Assembly: GCF_038446955.1 (NCBI RefSeq)
Contig: NZ_CP151803.1
Location: 1,922,001-1,986,000, forward strand
Source of the DNA: Pedobacter sp. FW305-3-2-15-E-R2A2
Lineage (GTDB): Bacteria; Bacteroidota; Bacteroidia; Sphingobacteriales; Sphingobacteriaceae
Direction of reading: 5' to 3'
DNA: 64,000 nucleotides
In this document: piece by piece, positions 24,433 to 33,152 of the stretch
Layout of the letters: every line of letters begins with the position of its first letter
Position numbering within the stretch: position 1 is the first letter of the stretch
Program-made: the position numbers and the translations under genes
The notes under the pieces: model-generated
What the model saw: the letters and a program-made list of their open reading frames with translations, nothing else
What the model was told of the DNA's origin: nothing
The model's database searches: none

Positions 24433-25056
24433 TTATTCGGCCTCGGAGAAGCCATCCCAATAATAAATTCCTTCAAATACTACTCCATCTATATAATAAT
24501 CAAATCTGAGTTGAATTTGTTCCATATTTTTACCTCTGAACAATGTCTTCTTTTCATTTTGGTATCCTCCAAAAGGAGAACCGGAGTTGTTTGTATTATA
24601 GTCATCCCCTTGTATTGTTTGGCAATAGCGGCAGGTGTTCACCCAGGTTAGTATTCCTGTTTTTTTTGCGGGCATCTCCCGGTAAAAGGGATATTTTTCT
24701 TTTAGTAGCGGCAAAAGTATGGGATCCATATATCGGATACCTATAAAAAAAGCCGGGTATTTAATCTTTTGCCATTTAAGATTTATTTCCGATGCCAAAT
24801 CGCATGTGTAGTAAGTTCTTGCAGCCAATGCGATTAGTGGCGTTTCTTTTTGGCATTTCCAGCATTGGCGGCTGCTCTTACAGATAAGATAGGGATCCTT
24901 GACAATAAAACCATCTCCCGGCAACCAGCGATCGAAAGGATCTATATTCTCAATATAGTCAGGGATTACCCATGTTTTTGCATCATTCATCCAGATAGCT
25001 CCTTTTTGTTTTGCCTCGTCTTTTTGGCTAAATGGAACATTAATTTTTATAGACAT
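24433..25056 (-). CDS. DUF5710-domain protein with zinc-ribbon-like cysteines
   Basis: 207 aa. N-terminal DUF5710 (about 1-42): INVPFSQKDEAKQKGAIW, then AKTWVIPD. The rest holds two Cys pairs, CWKC (about 68-71) and CRYC (about 143-146), which could bind one zinc. DUF5710 occurs in proteins linked to mobile elements and nucleic-acid metabolism; the role here is not known. Transcribed alone. Confidence 0.65.
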   Translation of the reverse strand: MSIKINVPFSQKDEAKQKGAIWMNDAKTWVIPDYIENIDPFDRWLPGDGFIVKDPYLICKSSRQCWKCQKETPLIALAARTYYTCDLASEINLKWQKIKYPAFFIGIRYMDPILLPLLKEKYPFYREMPAKKTGILTWVNTCRYCQTIQGDDYNTNNSGSPFGGYQNEKKTLFRGKNMEQIQLRFDYYIDGVVFEGIYYWDGFSEAE

Positions 25057-25302
25057 CTGAGACGTTTAAAGTTTTATGGTTAACGCAATTATATTACAGC
25101 GGCAAAGTTTTTTCATTCACATTCGCCACGGTTTTAATTTTTAGTATCCTAATTTACAAAATTCGATTCGAAATCAACGCTTTGGCTTTACAAATAAGTA
25201 GATAATCTGCAATAATTTGATGGAGCGTAAAATGTTAGCATATTAGATAGCAACCGTAAATCCTTCAGGACAAGGTTCGCAATTTGTAGAGGGAAGATAT
25301 AG

Positions 25303-25656
25303 TCATTTGTTTTTGATCTTCTTTCTATGCTTCAAACCAAATTCAATCAAAGCATTAATGACAGGCAGCGTTTCGATGGCATGGTCAGTAAGGGCATAAT
25401 TTACCGTGATAGGTTTTGTATTGTTCACCGTCCGGGTAATCAGCAGATTTTCCTCCAATTGTTTTAATTCCTTCGACAACACTTTGGGTGTTATTCCCGT
25501 TGTCTTCTCCTGCAGGTCTTTGAACCGCATGGAGCCATCCAGGTATAAAATTCGCAAAATCACAATTTTCCATTTGCCACTTAGTAAATCAATTGCATCC
25601 TTTAAGGCCAATTGCCTGTCAACGGTAGATGCGGATTCACATTTAAATTTCTCCAT
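25303..25656 (-). CDS. HxlR-family transcriptional regulator
   Basis: 117 aa from ATG 25656; the frame extends upstream to 25866, but that part overlaps the divergent SDR gene and is not HxlR-like. Winged HTH: KDAIDLLSGKWKIVILRIL, MRFKDLQEKTTGITPKVLSK, ELKQLEENLLITRTV and a wing TKPITVNYALTDHA, with the N-terminal cysteine (FKCES) common in redox-sensing members. It is divergent from the SDR gene with 82 bp between starts, so it probably represses that gene. Confidence 0.9.
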   Translation of the reverse strand: MEKFKCESASTVDRQLALKDAIDLLSGKWKIVILRILYLDGSMRFKDLQEKTTGITPKVLSKELKQLEENLLITRTVNNTKPITVNYALTDHAIETLPVINALIEFGLKHRKKIKNK

Positions 25657-25738
25657 AAAAATAGTCACTATCCCAGAGGTAAGGGATAGCAAAAGTATTG
25701 TATTCGTACAATAGTTTTGTTCCATTAAAAGAAAGGAA

Positions 25739-26488
25739 ATGATCAACAGTATGAGAACTAGTAGAGAAAGCAGTTTATCCGGTAAAAAAGTGATCTTGTT
25801 AGGCGGAACATCAGGTTTTGGCTTAGAGACTGCAATGGCTGCGGCAGAAGAAGGTGCATCGGTCATTGTGGTTTCGAGCAGTCAGCAGAAGGTCGATAGC
25901 GCTTTGATTGTTCTACCTGAAGGCAGTAAGGGCTTCATTGCCGATCTTGGGGATGAAAAACAGGTAGCACAGCTTTTCAAAAAGATAGGCGAATTTGACC
26001 ACCTGATTTTTACTGCAGGTGATGAATTGAAGTTTAGTGATTTGCCTGAATTAGACATTGACGCCGCAAAACAAGCGATCAACCTGCGCTTTTGGGGGGC
26101 AATTATGGCGGTGAAACATGGAGCGCCGCACATTAGAACCGGTGGTTCCGTTACACTGACCACCGGTGCATTGGGGAGGAGGCCAAGAAAGGGAACCCTC
26201 GTGATCTCAGGAATGGCGAGCGCTATCGAAGGGCTTACCCGTGCACTTGCCGTCGAACTTGCACCAATCAGAGTGAATGCGGTCTGCGCAGGCACGGTGA
26301 AGACCAATCTTTTGGCCAGTATGCCGGAATTGGAGCGGGAAGCTTTTTTCAGCAGTATTGGAGACAAATTATTAACTGGCAGGGTCGGCAATACGAAAGA
26401 ACTTGCCGAAGCTTACCTCTACCTGATGCGTGGTAGTTTCAGCACAGGGCAAATAATTGTGGTTGATGGTGGCAGCTTACTGGTATAG
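25739..26488 (+). CDS. SDR-fold oxidoreductase lacking the usual Tyr-Lys pair
   Basis: 249 aa; ATG 25739, with ATG 25751 also possible. The cofactor motif GGTSGFG, IADLGD and TAGDELKF fit the SDR fold, and the tail ELAPIRVNAVCAGTVKTNLL is typical. Where SDRs have YxxxK, this protein reads ISGMASAIEGL, so the Tyr is Ile and the Lys is Ala. The Ser region is LTTGAL. A divergent SDR subgroup with RRP-x-KG before this site exists, so this is probably inherited rather than a fresh mutation. The reaction is unknown. The divergent HxlR gene is the likely regulator. Confidence 0.8.
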   Translation: MINSMRTSRESSLSGKKVILLGGTSGFGLETAMAAAEEGASVIVVSSSQQKVDSALIVLPEGSKGFIADLGDEKQVAQLFKKIGEFDHLIFTAGDELKFSDLPELDIDAAKQAINLRFWGAIMAVKHGAPHIRTGGSVTLTTGALGRRPRKGTLVISGMASAIEGLTRALAVELAPIRVNAVCAGTVKTNLLASMPELEREAFFSSIGDKLLTGRVGNTKELAEAYLYLMRGSFSTGQIIVVDGGSLLV

Positions 26489-26516
26489 TTGCTGGTAAGG
26501 CCCAGGTGCGGCCTGT

Positions 26517-26816
26517 TTATAACAGATCGTACCTCGCTAAAGCATCTTCCCAAAGCAGCGCTTTATTCGCGGCTATGGTTTTCTTTACGATGGTTTCCAG
26601 CAATGATTGATCGAGCATCTGCGCTTTCATCATGGCCTTAAACGCTTTTGCATCATTTGGTTCCATTGGTGTCGCGTTTTGTACATTGCAGCAACCATAG
26701 CCATCAAATGAAATCCTTACCAGCTGTATCTGCTTCATCTGATTTTTATTAAAATCAATAAAAACGCAACCATCGAGGTAGCATAGGTAGTAGTCGGCCG
26801 GCCGGGTTGGTGGCAT
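26517..26816 (-). CDS. Hypothetical protein, about 99 aa
   Basis: From ATG 26816 (MPPTRPADYYLCYLDGCVFI); the frame can be extended 15 codons to a TTG at 26861. It contains DFNKNQMKQIQLVRISFDGY, a GCCN motif and a C-terminal helix-rich part (LDQSLLETIVKKTIAANKALL). No signal peptide in this form. Family not recognised. It sits head-to-head with the WG-repeat gene. Confidence 0.5.
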   Translation of the reverse strand: MPPTRPADYYLCYLDGCVFIDFNKNQMKQIQLVRISFDGYGCCNVQNATPMEPNDAKAFKAMMKAQMLDQSLLETIVKKTIAANKALLWEDALARYDLL

Positions 26817-27075
26817 CGTAGTTATAGAGAACAGCTCGTTATTATTTTCTTCCACAGGCAAAAAATATCAATAGGGCGAAGCAGTAAATGCCCTGCGGTA
26901 TAAAAATAGGTAAAATATCGTATACGTGTTTCCGGTAGGCTGTAGCAAGTAGCCAGGTTAAAAAAAGTCATTGAAAATCTGGCTGATTTCAGGGATTGTA
27001 TTTCAGACATCGTGTCCCTAGTTTTGCTCAATGACATTTCCGCTGACCAAAATTTTAATCGAAAAAACAGTAATT

Positions 27076-29352
27076 ATGAAGAAAGAATGCGCATGGCTCT
27101 CAATCCCGTTGTTGTTATTTGTAATGGTATCCGCATCAGCACAAACACCTATGGTCTACGATGCCATCGGTTTTGATCGGGATAGTGGACCCTTTGTTAA
27201 GGTGCGAAAAGAAGGAAAAGTTTATCTCTGTCACCCGCAGACCATGGTGCTTATTGACGAACTGAAAGATCATGCCGGTGCTCTGTTCTGTGTAGTTAAA
27301 GATGGGGGATATGGCGTTATGCATGAAAACGGGAATTTACTGAGCAGCTTTGATTACAACGAGGTTACCTTACTAACCGATTATACCGGGCAATGGTATG
27401 CTGGCATTCCTTACAATTACCAGTTTGCACAGGTAAAGAAAAACGGGAAGTATGGACTTATTGACCAGCAGGGAAAGGTCATTGCTGAACCACGTTTTCA
27501 GGAACTGATGGTCATGAGCAGCGATATCATCGGCTTTAAGGAAGATGGTAAATGGGGCTGGCTGCGCGTTGCAGACGGAAAAATTATGCAGACGCCATTG
27601 TATGACGAACTCGGTAAAAGTTATTTGTTTGCACATAGCGTCGTAATCCATCTCAAGGGCAAGCAGGGGATTGCACATGAAAGTGGCAAAGTAATGATCA
27701 ACCCGGAACATGAGCGCCTGTACAATATTTACCTTAAAACCGGAAAATATCTGCAGTTTTTTAAAGATAAGCAATCGGGACTGATGGATTCGCTGGGGAA
27801 AATCGTACTTCCCGCAGTCTACGGATCGTTGAGCTCCTGCAATGGCAGTGATTTTCTTCGGATGGAGGAACGTGGCCTATACGGACTGATTGATGTTAAC
27901 GGTAAAGAAGTCACCCCGCCGTTATACGATAAGATCAATGACTTTGTAAGAGGGCATGCCGTTGTAGAAAAGGCAGGCAGGAAGGGTGTAATAGATAAAA
28001 ATGGATCGCTGATATTGTCGCCGGTCTATCATCAGATCGAATTCAGAAACTCATCGGGACAACTGGTTTTTGGAGATCCGGTCGTGACAATGTCAGACCT
28101 GTCACCTGTACCGAACCTCTCTCCAGCGTACCTTAAAATAAAAGCCGCGGAAGATAAAATGAAGGCCTTACCTTATTATATTTTGGTAAAGAATTTTAAT
28201 CAGAAAGCTGGTGTTTTCGACTGGGAAAGCACAAAAGTTATTCTACCGGAAAAATTTACAGAGATCAGCGCAGTGTATCAGCATGGCGCGACTTATTTCC
28301 ATGCTTTTGACGGGAACCGTTATGCCATTTACGGTAGGCCGGGTAATGAAATATTACCGATGAAATACAACCTGGGAACCGATATGTATGTGAACAGGAA
28401 ATACAACTATGGAGACCTGAATACCAGTCCGTATGTCTTCCCGGTATACGATGAGCAACGACTCGGGCTTTACGACGTACAAAAGAAGAAATTTATTATT
28501 CCTGTAAGTGAGGTAGAGGTTAGCTGGTTGAATGAAAAATGTTTTGAAGTTACCAGACAGGTGGAAGGCAGCAGCTATACTAAAGAATCAGCGGTTTATC
28601 ACAGCAACGGAGAATTGCTGTTCCCTTATACCCAAGATATTTATCAGTTGAAGATGCTGAGCGATCAGCTCCTGATGGCAGAAACGATATCGAAATACCT
28701 GATTTTTGACACCAAAGGGAAAACAGTATTCGAGCACCCGGAATGGAACAGGAATAGTTATTATCGTAAGTATACCACCCCAGACCAAAAAACAGCACAT
28801 GCCAGTCCTTTTCAAAGCGGGCTTTTCAAGATTCGGATCAAGGATGACAACCTGTTTATTGATGAAACGGGAAAAGAAGTTCGCTTTCCCGGCTTTGCCT
28901 ATGTGGGCGAATTCTACAACAATCTGGCCTGGGTAGTTCGGGAAAAAGGAGAACAGGGATTATATGGTCTGATTGATATCAAAGGGAATGTGGTATTGGA
29001 ACCGCAGTACGACCAATTGGACGTGCTCAATGACCACGTCAACCTGGTACGGGTGAGGAAAGGAGGGAAGTATGGCGTAGTGAATGACCAGGGCAAGGTT
29101 ATTCTGGAACCCAGGTACGATCTGATCAGTGCATGGACGCCGGAGCTGTTGGAGCTTAGCTTAAAAGATAAGTCTGGTTTGGCAGATAAAGATGGAAAAA
29201 TAGTCCTGGAACCCAGGTTCGATACCATCAGGAGAAATTACGAGGGGATAAAGCGCACCTGGCCAATCCTGGTGCAGCAAGGTGAGGAGTTCTCATTTAT
29301 TAATGAAGGTGCAAGCCATGCCCTGATTACAGGAAAATCGAAAATTGAATAA
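27076..29352 (+). CDS. Large exported WG-repeat protein 1
   Basis: 758 aa from ATG 27076; upstream in-frame starts would precede the signal peptide MKKECAWLSIPLLLFVMVSASA. The mature part consists of many WG-type beta repeats in which K-x-G-K-x-G-x-x-x-x-x-G-K-x-x-x-x-P recurs, for example KKNGKYGLIDQQGKVIAEPR, REKGEQGLYGLIDIKGNVVL and RKGGKYGVVNDQGKVILEPR. WG (KWG) repeats are thought to fold as beta-propeller-like or solenoid units; ligands are unknown. Its stop overlaps the start region of the next gene, so the two are translationally linked. Confidence 0.85.
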   Translation: MKKECAWLSIPLLLFVMVSASAQTPMVYDAIGFDRDSGPFVKVRKEGKVYLCHPQTMVLIDELKDHAGALFCVVKDGGYGVMHENGNLLSSFDYNEVTLLTDYTGQWYAGIPYNYQFAQVKKNGKYGLIDQQGKVIAEPRFQELMVMSSDIIGFKEDGKWGWLRVADGKIMQTPLYDELGKSYLFAHSVVIHLKGKQGIAHESGKVMINPEHERLYNIYLKTGKYLQFFKDKQSGLMDSLGKIVLPAVYGSLSSCNGSDFLRMEERGLYGLIDVNGKEVTPPLYDKINDFVRGHAVVEKAGRKGVIDKNGSLILSPVYHQIEFRNSSGQLVFGDPVVTMSDLSPVPNLSPAYLKIKAAEDKMKALPYYILVKNFNQKAGVFDWESTKVILPEKFTEISAVYQHGATYFHAFDGNRYAIYGRPGNEILPMKYNLGTDMYVNRKYNYGDLNTSPYVFPVYDEQRLGLYDVQKKKFIIPVSEVEVSWLNEKCFEVTRQVEGSSYTKESAVYHSNGELLFPYTQDIYQLKMLSDQLLMAETISKYLIFDTKGKTVFEHPEWNRNSYYRKYTTPDQKTAHASPFQSGLFKIRIKDDNLFIDETGKEVRFPGFAYVGEFYNNLAWVVREKGEQGLYGLIDIKGNVVLEPQYDQLDVLNDHVNLVRVRKGGKYGVVNDQGKVILEPRYDLISAWTPELLELSLKDKSGLADKDGKIVLEPRFDTIRRNYEGIKRTWPILVQQGEEFSFINEGASHALITGKSKIE

Positions 29353-29353
29353 G

Positions 29354-31867
29354 ATGATGAAAAATTGCTTGTTGATACTTACTGTACTTGTTGCTGCTGA
29401 TTCAAAAGCTCAGGTCGTTTCGCCACCTGTAGCAGGAAGTGTTGAATATAAGCCGGGGCATCAGGACCCGCCGGTAAAAGGTACCGAGATTAGTCCCTTC
29501 AGGTGGGGCTATGCCCGGGTTTCTAAAGATGGGCAGGAATTTTACATTGACATCAATGGAGGGAAAGCCTTTGATTACATGTTGGGCGATGCTCAGGCTA
29601 AACTGGGCGATAAATATGATATTCAGGATTACCAAAAAGAAATCCTGGATACAGATGAAATGCCTAAAACGGTCATTCCGTTTATAAAAGATGGTAAAAC
29701 AGGGGTGTTGTCGCCCGATGGAAAGATCATATTACCAGCAAAATATGATCAGGTGGATTTAACGTACAGGAACTACTGGAAGCTCTCGCTAAATGGGAAG
29801 CAAAGCCTCTACCTGCCCGGTGGGGTAGCGCTTCCCTTTTTTGAGGAGATCAATTATCTTGACGGACGTTACTTTGACATCAGGCAAGGCGACAAATGGG
29901 GGGTCTATGATGCAAAGGAAACAACGCTGGCCATCAATGCGGTTTATGAAGCTTTTGACTATTGTGGCGGATGCGCGAAAACATCAGATTATGTCTATGC
30001 AAAAAGCGGAGGCAAATGGGGTATAGTAGGATTTGATGGGAAGGTTCGTGTTCCATTTGAGTATGATCATCAACATCAGCAAATGCGTAGTGATAATTGG
30101 GTACAGTCTTTCTCAAAAAATAACGTACCCGTAATTGTGAATGTCAATAGCGGGCAACAGTTTGATGTGCAGGAAAATAGCGCGATTTTAAAAGGAATGC
30201 TGATTTACAGCGAGCAGGGCAAGTTTGGTGCTTATGACCAGAACGGGAAGCTAACCTTACCCTTTATTTACGATCGTATAGATGCGGAGGGAGCTGGTGC
30301 GTATCAGAACTATCCAGGCAATTACCTGTTAATGACCAAAGGAAAACATCAGGGAGTGATAGATCTGACCGGAAAAGTTATAATTCCGCCTCAATATGAC
30401 CGGGTAAAGGTTTGTGGTAATTATTTTGTGCTGAAAGTGGGAAACAAAACAATGCTTACCAATCGCGCGCTTCAGGAGCTGAAAAGTGTGGAGGATGGAG
30501 AGATCACTTATATCGACGGCAGCGATGAGGGAGGAATAGCGCCGCTCCCTATCTTCAGAATTGCTCAGAAGGCTTATTTCGGTTTGTATTTTGCGAATAC
30601 GGATAAGTATCATGAACCGCTGTTTTATAAGATTGACCTGGATCATAAAGCAGGAAGTAAAACCTATGATCTGATTGTGGGAGAGAGACAGGGGATAAAG
30701 ACGGTGTTCGATTTAGACGGAAACATACTGCTTCCCGGTAAATACAATGGTTATACTTTCTTGGCTCAGCTTGGTGACAAGCGTGTCCAGGTACAAAGAG
30801 AAGGAAAAATTGGCCTTTATCATCTGGATACCCAGCAGGAAATGATTCCAACCATATATCGTGACTATTTTGATTTTATTGGTCCTGACAAACAAACTAT
30901 GGTTTGCCGCTCAGGCAATTATGAATCCCCGCGCATAGAATTGCGTATGCTCAAAGATGGTCAGTTGCTTTCTGAAAAATACTATACTGAAATTACCAGT
31001 ATCGACAGCACAACCTTTTTACTGGGCGACTGGAAAAGCAATCAGTATGGCTTATATGATGCAGTGAAAAAGTCGGTCAGGCTTTTGGCTTTTAACTTTG
31101 TAGGCTATATCGGGTCAAAGCAGGTCTTGGCAGTGTCCAATGAAGATGGACAGGCGAAGCTTTACAATTTCCATACTTCAAGAACACTTCCGCAAACTTA
31201 TCATTTTTCGTTCAGGAATGAGCCCAAACCGATCTCTGCAGCTCTGCCTGACCTTTACCTTTTTAAAAATGGTATGGCACAGTTCGGTCAGCACAATAAA
31301 CTGGGGTATATAGACGAAATGGGGAAGGTAATTGTGCCGGCAACATTTGATAAGGCCACCGCTTTTGACAGCCTTGGAGTGGCAGCTGTGGCACGGGATA
31401 GTTCAGATACTCAGAGGAGGTATTCCAAACTGGGCTTCCTGAACAAAAAAGGAGCGTTTGTGATTCCATTAACCAGTTGTTATGCGGATGCCTTCTATGA
31501 CAATCATTTTCTGGCCGGAAAAATTCTGCTGTCGAAATATAATCCTGAAAACGGTGAACTGAAGCTGGGAATTGCCGACAATACCGGGAAAGTATTTCTA
31601 GAACCCATATATGACCGGATTAGCGCCGTCCGGGATGATCAATATTTATTGATAGAAAAAGACCGTAAATATGGACTTACGGACGCAAATGGTAAATGGG
31701 TGGTTCCTTTACAATATGATGATCTCGGACTCAGGGTGTATGATTTTTATGGTTATTCTTCACCAGTGCAACTTTTCCCCTTACCGGTAAAGGAAGGAGA
31801 CAAATGGCGGTACCTTAGGGAGAAAGGAGACAAACTTCCTATCATAGCAGATCGCCTGGTTTACTAA
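29354..31867 (+). CDS. Large exported WG-repeat protein 2
   Basis: 837 aa; ATG 29354 or 29357, one base after the stop of the previous gene. Signal peptide MMKNCLLILTVLVAADSKA. WG-like repeats along the length, for example KDGKTGVLSPDGKIILPAKY, KGKHQGVIDLTGKVIIPPQY and KLGYIDEMGKVIVPATFDKA. Similar in layout to protein 1 but not a close copy. Probable cell-envelope or surface protein working with protein 1. It ends at a terminator shared with the convergent lipoprotein gene. Confidence 0.85.
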   Translation: MMKNCLLILTVLVAADSKAQVVSPPVAGSVEYKPGHQDPPVKGTEISPFRWGYARVSKDGQEFYIDINGGKAFDYMLGDAQAKLGDKYDIQDYQKEILDTDEMPKTVIPFIKDGKTGVLSPDGKIILPAKYDQVDLTYRNYWKLSLNGKQSLYLPGGVALPFFEEINYLDGRYFDIRQGDKWGVYDAKETTLAINAVYEAFDYCGGCAKTSDYVYAKSGGKWGIVGFDGKVRVPFEYDHQHQQMRSDNWVQSFSKNNVPVIVNVNSGQQFDVQENSAILKGMLIYSEQGKFGAYDQNGKLTLPFIYDRIDAEGAGAYQNYPGNYLLMTKGKHQGVIDLTGKVIIPPQYDRVKVCGNYFVLKVGNKTMLTNRALQELKSVEDGEITYIDGSDEGGIAPLPIFRIAQKAYFGLYFANTDKYHEPLFYKIDLDHKAGSKTYDLIVGERQGIKTVFDLDGNILLPGKYNGYTFLAQLGDKRVQVQREGKIGLYHLDTQQEMIPTIYRDYFDFIGPDKQTMVCRSGNYESPRIELRMLKDGQLLSEKYYTEITSIDSTTFLLGDWKSNQYGLYDAVKKSVRLLAFNFVGYIGSKQVLAVSNEDGQAKLYNFHTSRTLPQTYHFSFRNEPKPISAALPDLYLFKNGMAQFGQHNKLGYIDEMGKVIVPATFDKATAFDSLGVAAVARDSSDTQRRYSKLGFLNKKGAFVIPLTSCYADAFYDNHFLAGKILLSKYNPENGELKLGIADNTGKVFLEPIYDRISAVRDDQYLLIEKDRKYGLTDANGKWVVPLQYDDLGLRVYDFYGYSSPVQLFPLPVKEGDKWRYLREKGDKLPIIADRLVY

Positions 31868-31890
31868 AAGCAGCAGTAAAATTTCTATAA

Positions 31891-31935
31891 AATAGCCGCT
31901 GAGGAGAACTCACCGGCTATTTAACTTGTTTTTTA
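31891..31935. terminator. Terminator between convergent genes
   Basis: 8-bp stem AATAGCCG/CGGCTATT (31891-31898 with 31914-31921), then TTAACTTGTTTTTT. Confidence 0.6.
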
Positions 31936-31939
31936 CCAG

Positions 31940-32413
31940 TTATTTGTTGGCGTAATCTTTCTCAAACTTATCTGATGCAATGTTGACTCCATTCGCCATC
32001 TTTTCAAATGCATTGTTAATGTTGTTCAACAGCTTTTGCTCTGTTGCCGGGTCCTGAGTGCCGTTTTTCCTGATGCTGATCAGCTTCGGGTAATCTTCTG
32101 AAACGATTTTACCATAACCCTGCAGGCCGGTAAGAACTGCTTTTTGCAGTCCATCATCGCCATTAAAATCTCCCAGCTCTTCTACCTTTTTAAGGTCTTC
32201 TTTTACCGCATCTTTCCATTTAAGCGCTACTTTTTCAGCCTCCTCATATTTTTTTGACTGCATTGCACTGTTCATTTCACTGATGTGATGCTCTTCACTA
32301 TTGATCACGGTCATTAGTTCGTTGTTGTAGGCTACGGCGTCTTTTTTTTGACCACAGCCAACAACTGCACATAGCGCCAGGAGCACAGTACCTTTCGAAA
32401 TTGCTTTTCTCAT
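31940..32413 (-). CDS. Surface lipoprotein, LIC11966-like
   Basis: 157 aa with lipobox VVGC (C20). The mature part is helical (NNELMTVINSEEHHISEMNS, KKYEEAEKVALKWKDAVKED, LLNNINNAFEKMANGVNIAS). It resembles LIC11966-family surface proteins in size and helix pattern; assignment by eye. Role unknown. It lies 110 bp downstream of the response-regulator gene on the same strand. Confidence 0.65.
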   Translation of the reverse strand: MRKAISKGTVLLALCAVVGCGQKKDAVAYNNELMTVINSEEHHISEMNSAMQSKKYEEAEKVALKWKDAVKEDLKKVEELGDFNGDDGLQKAVLTGLQGYGKIVSEDYPKLISIRKNGTQDPATEQKLLNNINNAFEKMANGVNIASDKFEKDYANK

Positions 32414-32522
32414 CTTTTTAAATTTTATAGGTTTTATAATTTGTTAAATGCCTTTGGGGGCATGACAAATTTAACTGATGAGGTAATGCCGGTAAATCCC
32501 TGAATACCGTGGTTTTTGTTCG

Positions 32523-33152
32523 CTATTCACGGATGATGCCATATTCCAGCGCCAGTTTGATCACGGAGGTAATGCTCTTAACGCCAAATTTCTCTATCAG
32601 ATTTTTTCTATGACTCTCCACAGTGTGAGGACTGATAAAAAGAGTTTCTGCCATTTGTGCAGTCGTTAATCCCCTGACCGCTTCCAGCAGGATTTCCTTC
32701 TCTCTACGGGTAAGTTTAGGAACCTTTTGAAGGCTTCCATCTGCATCTTTGCTCATCTTAAGGCTGGTTTGCGAACATAAAAAACGCTGTCCCTGAAGCA
32801 CCGTCCGGATACCCGCAATAATTTCCAGTCCTGAGGCATTTTTCTGAATATATCCGTTTGCTCCCTCTGCCAGCATACTATTGATCACTGCATACTCATT
32901 ATGAACACTGATTGCCAGAATCTTCATATCCGGGCACTTTTTCTTCAGTAAGGAAACAAGTTCTATGCTGTTACTGTCAGGAAGATTGATGTCGAGCAAC
33001 AGGATGTCGGGCTGGCTGGTTCCAATGAACTCCAACGTCATTTTGCCATCGGTAAAGCAGTTCAGGACCTTAAAATCGACCTCTGCGGCAAGGATGTTTT
33101 TCAAACCTTCCAGCATCATCGGATGGTCATCAGTAATTACTATATTAACCAT
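32523..33152 (-). CDS. NarL/FixJ-type response regulator
   Basis: 209 aa. Receiver domain (about 1-118) with phospho-acceptor Asp in LLLDINLPDSNSIELV and the switch Ser/Lys (AISVHN, YIQKNASG). C-terminal LuxR-type HTH (about 145-205): LTRREKEILLEAVRGLTTAQ and FISPHTVESHRKNLIEKFGV. Its start overlaps the end of the histidine kinase gene by 8 bp, so the two form a two-component pair. Confidence 0.93.
   Translation of the reverse strand: MVNIVITDDHPMMLEGLKNILAAEVDFKVLNCFTDGKMTLEFIGTSQPDILLLDINLPDSNSIELVSLLKKKCPDMKILAISVHNEYAVINSMLAEGANGYIQKNASGLEIIAGIRTVLQGQRFLCSQTSLKMSKDADGSLQKVPKLTRREKEILLEAVRGLTTAQMAETLFISPHTVESHRKNLIEKFGVKSITSVIKLALEYGIIRE

Noticed and set aside
25657..25866. Extended N-terminus of the HxlR gene
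   Set aside because: The extension overlaps the divergent SDR start and promoter, and is hydrophobic and unlike HxlR proteins; ATG 25656 gives the family length.
26822..27037. 71-codon open frame upstream of the WG-repeat gene (minus strand)
   Set aside because: Overlaps the hypothetical gene in another frame and the WG-gene start region; no motif.
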